8,773 nucleotides of DNA from Firmicutes bacterium UBA5499 (GCA_002426275.1 DIPB01000027.1:6133-14905), one strand, 5' to 3'; positions 1 through 7,260 are shown, counted from the stretch's first letter. Numbers and translations: made by a program. Notes: generated by a model not told the origin, from the sequence alone.

Positions 1-1
1 C

Positions 2-23
2 CCCTCCCCCACATGGGGGAGGG
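2..23. repeat. GC-rich perfect inverted repeat at left edge
   Basis: Positions 2-10 (CCCTCCCCC) and 15-23 (GGGGGAGGG) are perfectly complementary around the 4-nt spacer ACAT, so the transcript could form a very stable 9-bp hairpin. No T-tract follows on the + strand (the next bases are ATATGAAG). A canonical intrinsic terminator is therefore not shown for a + strand gene lying left of the window. Its role is unknown; it could be a T-less terminator or a processing hairpin of an upstream transcript. Confidence 0.6.
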
Positions 24-43
24 ATATGAAGTCTGCTTGTACG

Positions 44-73
44 AGTAAATGCGACCCACTACTCGCGTTTACT
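44..73. repeat. Inverted repeat upstream of the DUF1294 gene
   Basis: AGTAAATGCG (44-53) and CGCGTTTACT (64-73) can pair over 10 positions with one G-T wobble, leaving a 10-nt loop. The same core recurs nearby: ATTTAC at 80-85, followed by a run of seven T at 88-94, and GTAAAT again at 129-134. The 45-50/80-85 pairing would be an alternative, weaker stem directly before the T-run. It could be a terminator or attenuator for an upstream transcript, or a protein-binding site; the sequence does not decide. No convincing promoter was found for the following gene. Confidence 0.45.
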
Positions 74-160
74 TTGTCAATTTACGCTTTTTTTCTGCGG
101 CGCGCGAGAGCTTTCTCTGTCTAGTCAAGTAAATCACAAAAATTTGAGGATGGTCTATAA

Positions 161-481
161 ATGGGGAAGACGGCTCTGGTGAACTTGTGGTTGTCCGATG
201 TAACCGCGGCGCAGGTGGCGGCGGCATATTTGCTGGCCGTCAATCTAGCGGCTTTTGCGCTGTCGGGTTTGGATAAGCGAGCGGCAAAACGCGCCCGGCG
301 GCGGGTGCCGGAGAAGCATTTGTTCCGGCTTGCCGTATTGGGAGGAGCAATGGGACTCTATTTATCCATGTTTGTTTTCCACCATAAGACAAAACGCGGG
401 ATTTTTCGATTCGGCGTGCCGGCCATCATCCTGTTGCAGGCGCTCGTTTTCGTTTGCGTGTATTTGCAGATTCTCCGTTAA
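161..481 (+). CDS. DUF1294 family small membrane protein (YsdA-like)
   Basis: This 106-residue protein has the hallmarks of the DUF1294 family, whose molecular function is not established. A first hydrophobic segment (about residues 17-36) is followed by the family motif [16 protein letters not shown] (D38, K39, R48, P50, E51). Next come a glycine-containing second segment beginning [12 protein letters not shown] (about 60-71) and the signature HHKTKRG (74-80) leading to F-x-F-G-V-P (82-87). A third hydrophobic segment (about 86-104) closes the protein. Length and motif order match complete family members, so the gene looks intact. The ATG at 161 is preceded by GAGGA (146-150) at 10-nt spacing. 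The gene stands alone, separated by 190 nt and a promoter from rpsB, so I do not infer a shared function with the ribosomal genes. Family assignment is firm; cellular role unknown. Confidence 0.85.
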   Translation: MGKTALVNLWLSDVTAAQVAAAYLLAVNLAAFALSGLDKRAAKRARRRVPEKHLFRLAVLGGAMGLYLSMFVFHHKTKRGIFRFGVPAIILLQALVFVCVYLQILR

Positions 482-510
482 CATTTTAGTAATATTCTGT
501 AAAATGTTTT
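480..510 (+). terminator. AT-rich hairpin after DUF1294 gene, possible weak terminator
   Basis: AACATTTTA (480-488) and TAAAATGTT (500-508) form a perfect 9-bp stem with an 11-nt loop, overlapping the stop codon at 479-481 and running into TTTT (507-510). Only one G-C pair is present, so the stem is weak for a terminator. It lies 17 nt upstream of the rpsB -35 box, so an operator or an AT-rich upstream promoter element is an alternative reading. Confidence 0.35.
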
Positions 511-524
511 GTGGGAAGATTTTC

Positions 525-554
525 TTGCTTCGCCTATACGTTTTATGCTATACT
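525..554 (+). promoter_or_regulatory. Extended -10 promoter for the rpsB operon
   Basis: A -35-like TTGCTT (525-530, 3 of 6 matches to TTGACA) is separated by 18 nt from TATACT (549-554, 5 of 6 matches to TATAAT). The -10 is preceded by TG at 546-547, giving an extended -10 element TGCTATACT. Transcription would begin near 560-562, leaving an rpsB leader of about 110 nt. This is the best sigma-A-type promoter I can see in the window. Confidence 0.65.
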
Positions 555-560
555 ACTGTT

Positions 561-671
561 GGTATGTCTAGAACACACGCTTCTGGACCCGATGGGGTTC
601 CGCCTTTGGCGGTCTATTCGGGGATGAAGGTGGCGGAGGCTCAAACCCGGACTGGGGAGGAGGTGAAACAA
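561..671 (+). promoter_or_regulatory. Structured 5' leader of rpsB
   Basis: The predicted leader contains a perfect hairpin, CCGCC (600-604) with GGCGG (608-612) around a TTT loop. It can be enclosed by CCCGA (588-592) pairing with TCGGG (618-622). An alternative upstream hairpin (GGACCC at 585-590 with GGGTTCC at 595-601, one bulge) would compete with it. Although the rpsB frame is open through this stretch, the sequence has no S2-like coding content and no ribosome binding site before the ATG at 564, so it is untranslated. Autogenous control by S2 through such leaders is known in other bacteria; applying it here is inference. Confidence 0.4.
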
Positions 672-1421
672 TTGGCCATCATTTCAATGAAACAATTGCT
701 GGAAGCCGGCGTGCATTTTGGCCACCAGACCCGGCGTTGGAACCCTAAGATGGCACCTTATATCTTCACCCAGCGCAATGGAATCTATATCATCGATCTG
801 CAGAAGACCGTCCGCTTGATCGAACAGGCATACAACTTCCTCAGGGAGGTATCGGAAAGCGGTAAGTCCATTCTCTTTGTGGGAACGAAAAAGCAGGCGC
901 ATGATTCCATCAGCGAAGAAGCAGCCCGCTGCGGGATGTTTTACGTTAACGAGCGCTGGCTGGGCGGCACCCTCACCAATTTCAGGACGATTCGCAGCCG
1001 CGTTGCCCGCTTGAAAAAGATCGAGCAGATGAAAGAGGACGGGACCTATGAAGTCCTGCCCAAACGCGAGGTTTTGGAACTGGAGAAGGAAAGGGAACGC
1101 CTGGAGCGCTTTTTGGGCGGAATCAGGGATATGGAAATTCTGCCCGGCGCCCTGTTCGTGGTGGATCCTCGCAAGGAGCGCATTGCGGTTGCCGAGGCCA
1201 GGAAATTGAATATTCCCATCGTGGCCATCGTAGATACTAACTGCGATCCCGACGAGGTGGATTACGTGATTCCCGGCAATGACGACGCTATTCGCGCGGT
1301 GAGGCTTTTAACCGCCAAGATGGCGGATGCGGTGATCGAGGCAAGGGAAGGCCGTCAAGGCGAAGATGTGGAAGCCGATGACGCAGGGAACGGAACGGAA
1401 GATGCCGTAGAGGCGGAGTAA
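672..1421 (+). CDS. rpsB: 30S ribosomal protein S2
   Basis: S2 is a structural protein of the small ribosomal subunit that binds late in assembly, near S1 where S1 is present, and is needed for mRNA binding. From the TTG at 672 the product has 249 residues and begins [17 protein letters not shown], the near-invariant S2 N-terminus. It continues with [12 protein letters not shown] and [11 protein letters not shown] (36-46), then [20 protein letters not shown] and PGALFVVDP further on. The C-terminus is an acidic tail rich in E and D. The TTG start was chosen because a perfect anti-16S match AGGAGGTGA (658-666) ends 5 nt before it. The in-frame ATG at 687 is too far from that site, and the frame upstream, though open to 255, carries no S2 homology. 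It is the first gene of the cluster and is followed 54 nt later by tsf, the usual bacterial pairing. Confidence 0.97.
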   Translation: MAIISMKQLLEAGVHFGHQTRRWNPKMAPYIFTQRNGIYIIDLQKTVRLIEQAYNFLREVSESGKSILFVGTKKQAHDSISEEAARCGMFYVNERWLGGTLTNFRTIRSRVARLKKIEQMKEDGTYEVLPKREVLELEKERERLERFLGGIRDMEILPGALFVVDPRKERIAVAEARKLNIPIVAIVDTNCDPDEVDYVIPGNDDAIRAVRLLTAKMADAVIEAREGRQGEDVEADDAGNGTEDAVEAE

Positions 1422-1429
1422 ACTTTGGA

Positions 1430-1450
1430 GGCGGGCCCGAGGCCCGCCTT
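1430..1450 (+). terminator. GC-rich hairpin between rpsB and tsf (attenuator-like)
   Basis: GGCGGGCC (1430-1437) and GGCCCGCC (1441-1448) form a perfect 8-bp all-GC stem with a 3-nt loop CGA, extendable by A1429-T1449. Only three T follow (1449-1451), so termination is probably partial. A hairpin here could lower EF-Ts expression relative to S2 or protect the 3' end of a processed rpsB mRNA. It ends 11 nt before the tsf Shine-Dalgarno sequence and does not sequester it. Confidence 0.55.
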
Positions 1451-1475
1451 TCAGAAGAGAGGAGGTGGACAGAAG

Positions 1476-2123
1476 ATGACAGTTACGGCACAATTGGTCA
1501 AGGAATTGCGGGAGCGCACTGGAGCCGGGATGATGGACTGTAAGAAGGCCCTCACCGAAACTGACGGCGATTTGGAAAAAGCCATTGAGCTCTTGCGGGA
1601 AAAGGGCTTGGCCGCCGCCGCGAAGAAAGCCGGCAGAATCGCGGCCGAAGGCTTGGTGGAAAGCTATATTCACCCGGGTGGCAGAGTCGGCGTCTTGGTA
1701 GAGGTGAACTGCGAGACAGATTTCGTGGCGAAAACGGATGATTTTCAGACTTTGGTCAGAGATATCGCGATGCAAATCGCGGCAGCCAGACCGGAGTATG
1801 TAAGACGTGAAGAAGTGCCCGCCGAAATTTTGGAAAAAGAGAAAGAGATTTACAAGGTGCAAGCGTTGGAAGAAGGTAAGCCTGAAAAGATCGTCCATAA
1901 GATCGTGGAAGGACGCGTGGAGAAATACTTCAAAGAGGCATGCCTTCTGGAGCAGCCTTTCATCAAAGATCCGGATAAGACTGTGCAGACTCTCATTAAC
2001 GAAGCCATCGCCAGAATTGGCGAGAACATATCCGTTCGTCGCTTCGTGCGGTTCGAGCGCGGCGAGGGATTGGAGAAGCGGCAAAACGATTTGGCAGCTG
2101 AGGTGGCCGCACAGCTGAAATAA
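1476..2123 (+). CDS. tsf: Translation elongation factor Ts
   Basis: EF-Ts is the cytosolic guanine nucleotide exchange factor that releases GDP from EF-Tu. The product has 215 residues and starts [20 protein letters not shown]. This UBA-like N-terminal domain (about 1-50), containing [12 protein letters not shown] (15-26), contacts EF-Tu. The TDF motif at 81-83 in CETDFVAK, which inserts near the EF-Tu nucleotide site, is intact. The core continues through [14 protein letters not shown], and [10 protein letters not shown] near the C-terminus. It is shorter than the 283-residue E. coli protein, matching the compact EF-Ts common in Clostridia and relatives, so I do not see truncation. The ATG at 1476 is preceded by AGGAGGTGG (1460-1468) at 7-nt spacing. 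An in-frame TTG at 1425 lies within the hairpin region and is rejected. Confidence 0.97.
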   Translation: MTVTAQLVKELRERTGAGMMDCKKALTETDGDLEKAIELLREKGLAAAAKKAGRIAAEGLVESYIHPGGRVGVLVEVNCETDFVAKTDDFQTLVRDIAMQIAAARPEYVRREEVPAEILEKEKEIYKVQALEEGKPEKIVHKIVEGRVEKYFKEACLLEQPFIKDPDKTVQTLINEAIARIGENISVRRFVRFERGEGLEKRQNDLAAEVAAQLK

Positions 2124-2154
2124 TGGGGACACGCTGGCCGTGTTCCCATTTTTT
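2124..2154 (+). terminator. Intrinsic terminator after tsf
   Basis: Directly after the tsf stop, TGGGGACACG (2124-2133) pairs with CGTGTTCCCA (2139-2148) over 10 bp with one G-T wobble, around the loop CTGGC. A run of six T follows (2149-2154). This is a canonical rho-independent terminator. It probably ends most rpsB-tsf transcripts, with readthrough or an unseen promoter supplying pyrH. Confidence 0.88.
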
Positions 2155-2166
2155 CGAGCTCAGTAA

Positions 2167-2928
<762 letters not shown>

Positions 2929-2931
2929 AAA

Positions 2932-3486
2932 ATGGCGGAAATTCTTGTCCGCGCCGAGGAGAAAATGAAGGTGGCCATTGAGGCTGCAAAACGTGAGTTT
3001 GCAACGCTGCGTACTGGTAGGGCCCACACAGGCCTGGTAGAGCGCCTGCAGGTAGATTATTATGGGACTGCTACTCCTCTCAATCAGTTGGCTAACATCT
3101 CTACCCCCGAACCACGTCTGCTTTTGATCCAACCTTGGGATAAGAATGTGGTAAAAGACATTGAAAAAGCCATTCTTAAAAGCGATCTGGGCCTGACTCC
3201 CACCAATGACGGCCAGCAGATTCGCATCGCAATTCCTCCTCTTACAGAGGAAAGGCGCAAAGACATGGTAAAGCTGGCCAAGAAAATCGCCGAAGAACGC
3301 AAAGTTGTCATTAGGGCTGTCCGCAGAGACGGAAATGACGACATCAAAGGGCTGGAAAAAAAGGGCGAATTACCGGAAGATGAAAGCAAGCATCTTTTAG
3401 AGGAAATGCAGAGCTTGACGGATAAATACATTAAGCAAGTGGATGAGTTGTTGGAGCGCAAGGAAAAAGAGATCATGGAAATTTAG
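2932..3486 (+). CDS. frr: Ribosome recycling factor
   Basis: RRF works with EF-G and GTP to split post-termination ribosomes from mRNA. The product has 184 residues, essentially the standard length (185 in E. coli). The N-terminal part carries MKVAIEAAKREFATLRTGRA and the domain II region includes YYGTATPLNQLANI. The long C-terminal helices contain ERRKDMVKLAKKIAEERKV and RAVRRDGND, where R132 corresponds to the functionally important conserved arginine of the E. coli protein. The C-terminal half is highly charged and helical, as expected for the three-helix bundle. The ATG at 2932 is preceded by AAGGGAGGAA (2916-2925), inside the last codons of pyrH. Translational coupling with pyrH is likely. 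Confidence 0.97.
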   Translation: MAEILVRAEEKMKVAIEAAKREFATLRTGRAHTGLVERLQVDYYGTATPLNQLANISTPEPRLLLIQPWDKNVVKDIEKAILKSDLGLTPTNDGQQIRIAIPPLTEERRKDMVKLAKKIAEERKVVIRAVRRDGNDDIKGLEKKGELPEDESKHLLEEMQSLTDKYIKQVDELLERKEKEIMEI

Positions 3487-3491
3487 CGCTC

Positions 3492-3515
3492 AGGCCCCTT
3501 GCTGGGGCCTTTTTT
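3492..3515 (+). terminator. Intrinsic terminator-like hairpin between frr and uppS
   Basis: AGGCCCC (3492-3498) and GGGGCCT (3504-3510) form a perfect 7-bp stem with loop TTGCT, followed by T at 3510-3515. The form is canonical for a rho-independent terminator on the + strand. It ends only 5 nt before the uppS ribosome binding site, so there is no space for a new promoter after it. uppS must be reached by readthrough or regulated antitermination, or from a promoter inside frr whose transcript still passes through the hairpin. Confidence 0.85.
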
Positions 3516-3534
3516 CTTTGGAGGGGATTTTTTT

Positions 3535-4242
3535 ATGGAGCATGGCTCCCTGCCGCGGCACATTGCCATTATTATGGATGGCAATGGACGCTGGGCAAAA
3601 AAAAGAGGGCTTCCCAGGGTTTTGGGCCATCGCGAAGGGATGACCGCTTTGCACAGGACATTGGAGGAAGCGGCGAGACTGGATATTCCCTTTTTGACTG
3701 TGTACGCTTTCTCAACGGAAAACTGGCAGCGGCCGGCGCAAGAAGTGTCATACCTGATGGGTCTGATTGAGGAATACATGAAAAAGGAAATTAAGGAACT
3801 AGAGCGAAATAATATACAAGTAAAGATTTTAGGTTCGCTCTCACCGTTGCCGGAAAAAGCGCAAGACGCGTTGCGCCAGGCGACGGAACGCACGTCCTCA
3901 AATACTGGCACCACTTTGTCGGTGGCGCTTAACTACGGCGGGCGGACGGAATTGGTGATGGCCGCCCGCAGATTGGCACAGGCCGTTTTGGCAGGGGAAC
4001 TGGCGCCGGAAGAGATCACTGAGGAGATCTTTGCCGCCCAGTTAGAAACAAGGCAAATGCCGGATCCGGATCTTTTAATTCGTACGGGCGGTGAAAAGAG
4101 GATCAGCAATTTTCTGCTTTGGCAATTGGCCTACACAGAGCTGTATGTAACGCCGAAGCTCTGGCCGGAATTTACTGCTGCGGATCTGCAGGAGGCGATT
4201 GGAGATTACAAACGCAGAACACGTAGATTCGGAAAAATCTAA
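3535..4242 (+). CDS. uppS: Undecaprenyl diphosphate synthase (cis-prenyltransferase)
   Basis: UppS elongates farnesyl diphosphate with isopentenyl diphosphate units to the C55 carrier lipid used for peptidoglycan and other surface polymers. The 235-residue product opens with HIAIIMDGNGRWAKK, in which D15 matches the catalytic Mg-binding aspartate. It continues with YAFSTENWQRP, LNYGGRTEL and the substrate phosphate-binding block RTGGEKRISNFLLWQ (R183, R189, S191). The start is the ATG at 3535, with GGAGGGG (3520-3526) at 8-nt spacing. An in-frame TTG at 3499 lies in the terminator loop and would add residues without family similarity. The last 44 nt overlap cdsA. Downstream dxr and ispG supply its isoprenoid precursors, which makes the operon metabolically coherent. 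A homologue specialised for another chain length is possible but unlikely given the context. Confidence 0.95.
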   Translation: MEHGSLPRHIAIIMDGNGRWAKKRGLPRVLGHREGMTALHRTLEEAARLDIPFLTVYAFSTENWQRPAQEVSYLMGLIEEYMKKEIKELERNNIQVKILGSLSPLPEKAQDALRQATERTSSNTGTTLSVALNYGGRTELVMAARRLAQAVLAGELAPEEITEEIFAAQLETRQMPDPDLLIRTGGEKRISNFLLWQLAYTELYVTPKLWPEFTAADLQEAIGDYKRRTRRFGKI

Positions 4243-5023
4243 GGATTTTTCCCGCAGGATTATCACGGCCCTTTGGGGAATACCGGTCCTGGTGGGGAGC
4301 TTAAGCATTGGCGGCTGGGTATTGAGCGCGGTAGTGTTAATCCTCAGCTGCATTGCTTGCTGGGAATATCGCGGCTTGGTAATCCGCAAGGGCGGAGATC
4401 CCAGCACGTTGGGCTTGTTTGGAGGCGTGCTGCTCCTGTATTTTGTGCAAAGGCTGGGCGCCTTCCAAGCGGGTTTGGCAATTTTGATCCTGGGGAACTT
4501 AATTTTGGCTGCCAGCAGATATAAAAAGGGCTCTACATTGAGCAATGCCGCTTATGCCATGCTGGGGGCCTTATATGTAAGCCTTTTTAATTATTTGCTC
4601 AGCTTGCGTCAGCTGCCTACTCCAGGAGGCAATTACGCTTTGTACGCCATATTTTTAACTTGGGCTACAGATATTTCCGCTTATTTCATCGGCATCAGAT
4701 GGGGAAAAACTCCTTTGGCGCAGGCGTTAAGTCCCAAAAAGAGCAGAGAGGGAGCAGTCGCGGGACTCGTGGGCAGCGCTTTGGCCGGAGTCTGCTTCGG
4801 CGGCTTTTGGTTTCAATGGCATTGGCTGCGGGGAGCGCTGGTCGGACTTGTGGTGGGCTTTTCAGCCCAAGCCGGAGATCTGTGCGAATCAGCGCTCAAA
4901 CGGGACGCGGGCGTCAAGGATGCGGGCCATATTCTGCCCGGCCATGGCGGAATTCTGGATCGTTTCGACAGCATCTTGTTTGTGGCCCCGGTGCTCTATT
5001 TCCTCATCCAGCTCTTTTTTTGA
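4199..5023 (+). CDS. cdsA: Phosphatidate cytidylyltransferase (CDP-diglyceride synthase)
   Basis: CdsA is an integral membrane enzyme that converts phosphatidic acid and CTP to CDP-diacylglycerol, the branch-point precursor of phospholipids. The 274-residue product has about eight hydrophobic segments starting near residue 20. SPKKSREG follows the TDISAYFIGIRWGK region. The full family signature lies at the C-terminus, S231-x-x-K-R ... K-D-x-G ... PGHGGILDRFD ending at D257, with every key residue present. The only plausible start is TTG at 4199. It has AGGAGG (4190-4195) just 3 nt upstream, and there is no ATG or GTG in frame before the first membrane segment. The gene therefore begins inside uppS, 44 nt before its stop, and should be translationally coupled to it. 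The start is moderately certain, the function firmly so. Confidence 0.94.
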   Translation: MEITNAEHVDSEKSKDFSRRIITALWGIPVLVGSLSIGGWVLSAVVLILSCIACWEYRGLVIRKGGDPSTLGLFGGVLLLYFVQRLGAFQAGLAILILGNLILAASRYKKGSTLSNAAYAMLGALYVSLFNYLLSLRQLPTPGGNYALYAIFLTWATDISAYFIGIRWGKTPLAQALSPKKSREGAVAGLVGSALAGVCFGGFWFQWHWLRGALVGLVVGFSAQAGDLCESALKRDAGVKDAGHILPGHGGILDRFDSILFVAPVLYFLIQLFF

Positions 5024-5038
5024 AAGGGGTATACAGGC

Positions 5039-6076
5039 ATGAAGGATGGGCAGAAAGCCCTCCTCTGGGTTTTGGCTTCAGCGTTGGGGCTCTACGTATT
5101 TTTCCGTTTTGTGATCGGCTATTTGCTCCCTTTTATAATTGCGCTGGTGATCTCCGCCTTCATTAACCCGTCCGTGCGGTGGTTGGAGAAACACACAAAA
5201 ATGGGCAGGAGTTGGGCCACTTTGTTTGCCCTGCTCTTTTTTATTTTTCTGCTTATGTTGTTCTTCTTTTGGGGCAGTTCCAGCCTTTATTTCCAACTGC
5301 AGGATTTGCTGCGCTCCCTGCCAAAATATCAGGTCAATATGGCGCGGCTCGTTGAGGAGTGGTTGCAAGATCTTGAGTTCTTTTACAAGCGCCTGCCCGC
5401 TCCTGTGCTGAATTCTCTGGAAGGGATCTCAGGTTGGCTTTACGCGCAGGTGGAAAAACTGACCAAATCAGTGGTGAATTGGGCGGTGGGCCTGCCGGAT
5501 TTCTTCCTGAACCTTACCATCAGTTTCATAGCCGCTTTTTTTATCACCAGAGATTATGCCTCTTTGCGAGAGGAGTTTTTGCGTTGGCTGCCGCTATCTT
5601 GGCGTAAACCTGCCCGGCAAGTGGCAGGCGATGTGTTTGCCGCTGTCTTGGGCTTTATCCGCTCGCAGCTGATTTTGATCAGCATCAGCGGCTTGGTGGC
5701 CTTGGTGGCGCTGATGATTCTGCAGGTGAAATATGCCTTCCTTTTGGCTTGTTTGGTTGCCCTACTGGACCTTTTGCCGCTGGTGGGGCCGGTGACATTT
5801 TATCTGCCTTGGGCTGTCTATCACCTGAGCCAGGGCAATTACTCTTTCGCTTTTGCCTTGCTGATCGCATTGGCTGCGGGCACGTTGGTCCGGCAGGTGG
5901 CAGAACCTAGGGTGATGGGCTCGCAGCTGGGGCTGCATCCGCTGGCGACGTTGCTGGGGGTTTATCTTGGCTTTCGTTTCTTCGGCGCTTTCGGCCTGCT
6001 ATTGGGCCCGGTGTTGGTGATCACTTTGAAAGCCGTCGTGCGCGGCTTTATCGCCCCCATGTTTCCCAAATCTTAG
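5039..6076 (+). CDS. AI-2E/PerM-family membrane protein, YtvI-like
   Basis: This 345-residue polytopic membrane protein belongs to the AI-2E transporter (PerM/UPF0118) superfamily and most resembles the sporulation integral membrane protein YtvI. Two or three hydrophobic N-terminal segments (about 7-85) precede a charged amphipathic stretch (about 90-155), then a block of membrane segments to the end. Seen motifs are SFIAAFFITRDY (162-173), GFIRSQL (205-211), LLDLLPLVGP (242-251), PWAVYHLSQGNYS, and VRQVAEPRVMGSQLGLHPLA (284-303) followed by LGVYLGFRFFGAFGLLLGP. The EPR..GSQ.GLHPL pattern is what points to YtvI within the superfamily. The ATG at 5039 follows GAAAGGGGT (5022-5030) at 8-nt spacing, 15 nt after cdsA. 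The substrate is unknown. Its position between cdsA and dxr is outside the standard gene order and might suggest an envelope or lipid-related role; that is inference. Confidence 0.85.
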   Translation: MKDGQKALLWVLASALGLYVFFRFVIGYLLPFIIALVISAFINPSVRWLEKHTKMGRSWATLFALLFFIFLLMLFFFWGSSSLYFQLQDLLRSLPKYQVNMARLVEEWLQDLEFFYKRLPAPVLNSLEGISGWLYAQVEKLTKSVVNWAVGLPDFFLNLTISFIAAFFITRDYASLREEFLRWLPLSWRKPARQVAGDVFAAVLGFIRSQLILISISGLVALVALMILQVKYAFLLACLVALLDLLPLVGPVTFYLPWAVYHLSQGNYSFAFALLIALAAGTLVRQVAEPRVMGSQLGLHPLATLLGVYLGFRFFGAFGLLLGPVLVITLKAVVRGFIAPMFPKS

Positions 6077-6088
6077 GAGGTAGAGGTT

Positions 6089-7249
6089 TTGCAGGCGAAA
6101 AAGATTTCCGTTTTAGGCTCCACAGGTTCCATCGGCAGTCAGGCTCTGGACGTGGCCGCAGCTTTTCCGGAGCGGCTTGAGATCGTTGCCTTAGCCGCCG
6201 GTCATAATTTGGAGAAGCTGGCGGCGCAGGCGAAAATATACCGTCCCCGTCTGCTGGCCATTGCAGATCCCCAGGATGTTCCCCAGCTGAGAGCTTTGCT
6301 GGGAGAGCTGCACTGCGAAATCATGGCAGGCAGAGAAGGGCTGTTGGCTGTCGCCACTAGTCCGGTGCAGCTGGTGCTGTCCGCGCTGGTGGGGATCGCG
6401 GGGCTGGAGCCTACTCTCGCCGCTTTGGAAGCCGGCAAGGATGTGGCCTTGGCCAACAAAGAATCGCTTGTGGCCGGCGGCCAGCTGGTGCTGGAGGCCA
6501 AGAAGCGGGCAGGAGGCAGGCTGCTGCCTGTGGACAGCGAACACAGCGCGCTGTTTCAGTGCCTCTTGGGCAGGGAAGCTCAGGTGGAGAAGCTGGTGCT
6601 CACAGCCTCTGGGGGACCTTTTCGTGACGCGGAACCCGAAGCTCTGGCAGAGATTACCGCCAGCGATGCCTTAGACCACCCGAATTGGCAAATGGGTGCA
6701 AAAGTTTCGGTGGATTCGGCAACAATGATGAATAAAGGCCTTGAAGTGATCGAGGCTCACTGGTTGTTTGGGATTCCTTACCGGCAAATCGAGGTTGTGG
6801 TGCATCCTCAGAGTATAGTTCACTCGCTGGTCCGGCTGGTGGACGGAGGGATCTTAGCGCAAATGGCAGTGGCGGACATGCGCCTGCCCATCGCCTATGC
6901 GCTCAGCTACCCTGATCGTTGGCCCGGCGTGGTGAGGCAGCTGGATCTCACCCAAACGCCGCTGACGTTTCAGAAGCCAAATCCCCGGTTGTTTCCAGCC
7001 TTGGCTGTGGCCAGGGACGCGGCTTTGGCAGGGGGAGGGGCTCCGGTGGTTCTAAATGGGGCCAATGAAGCGGCGGTTGCCGCCTTTTTGGCCGGCAAGC
7101 TGAGCTATCTTGGAATTTGTTCCGTGGTTGAGGAAACAATAAATAGACTGGCAAGCCCTAGGGCGGACAGTTTGGATGAAGTGCTGGCTTTGGACAAACA
7201 AGCGCGCCTGACGGCGGCGGAGTTCATTGCAAACAGAAGTGAAAGGTAG
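6089..7249 (+). CDS. dxr: 1-deoxy-D-xylulose 5-phosphate reductoisomerase
   Basis: Dxr (IspC) converts 1-deoxy-D-xylulose 5-phosphate to 2-C-methyl-D-erythritol 4-phosphate using NADPH and a divalent metal, the first committed step of the MEP isoprenoid pathway and the target of fosmidomycin. The 386-residue product has the NADPH-binding GSTGSIG (10-16), ALANKESLVAGG, the metal ligands D149 and E151 in PVDSEHSALFQ, LTASGGPF, and VDSATMMNKGLE with N215, K216 and the third metal ligand E219. HPQSIVHSLV follows. All catalytic residues are present and the length is typical. The start is TTG at 6089, with AGGAGGT (6075-6081) overlapping the upstream stop codon at 7-nt spacing. It lies 12 nt after the permease gene, so co-transcription is very likely. 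Confidence 0.97.
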   Translation: MQAKKISVLGSTGSIGSQALDVAAAFPERLEIVALAAGHNLEKLAAQAKIYRPRLLAIADPQDVPQLRALLGELHCEIMAGREGLLAVATSPVQLVLSALVGIAGLEPTLAALEAGKDVALANKESLVAGGQLVLEAKKRAGGRLLPVDSEHSALFQCLLGREAQVEKLVLTASGGPFRDAEPEALAEITASDALDHPNWQMGAKVSVDSATMMNKGLEVIEAHWLFGIPYRQIEVVVHPQSIVHSLVRLVDGGILAQMAVADMRLPIAYALSYPDRWPGVVRQLDLTQTPLTFQKPNPRLFPALAVARDAALAGGGAPVVLNGANEAAVAAFLAGKLSYLGICSVVEETINRLASPRADSLDEVLALDKQARLTAAEFIANRSER

Positions 7250-7260
7250 GTGAGCCTGAA

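Noticed and set aside
255..671. Open reading frame extending rpsB upstream by 139 codons
   Set aside because: It overlaps the DUF1294 gene in another frame and crosses the promoter and leader. It has no S2 similarity, and the ideal ribosome binding site at 658-666 points to the TTG at 672.
1425..1475. In-frame TTG extension of tsf
   Set aside because: It starts within the intergenic hairpin, lacks EF-Ts similarity, and the ATG at 1476 has an excellent Shine-Dalgarno sequence.
1308..2132. 274-codon open frame on the minus strand over rpsB and tsf
   Set aside because: It lies antisense to two unmistakable conserved genes. Its translation matches no family I recognise, and it looks like a codon-bias shadow.
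3450..3486. Possible promoter near the end of frr (TTGTTG with a 17-nt spacer to GATCAT)
   Set aside because: The matches are only 3/6 and 4/6 inside coding sequence, which is expected by chance.
3499..3534. In-frame TTG extension of uppS
   Set aside because: The start lies in the loop of the terminator hairpin with no ribosome binding site. The ATG at 3535 fits both the family N-terminus and the GGAGGGG site.
4075..4545. 156-codon minus-strand frame over the uppS-cdsA junction
   Set aside because: It is antisense to conserved coding sequence and its translation resembles no family I recognise.
4660..5166. 168-codon + strand frame overlapping cdsA and the permease gene
   Set aside because: It is a shifted frame of cdsA, whose own frame contains the full catalytic signature through its C-terminus, so it is not a frameshifted gene.
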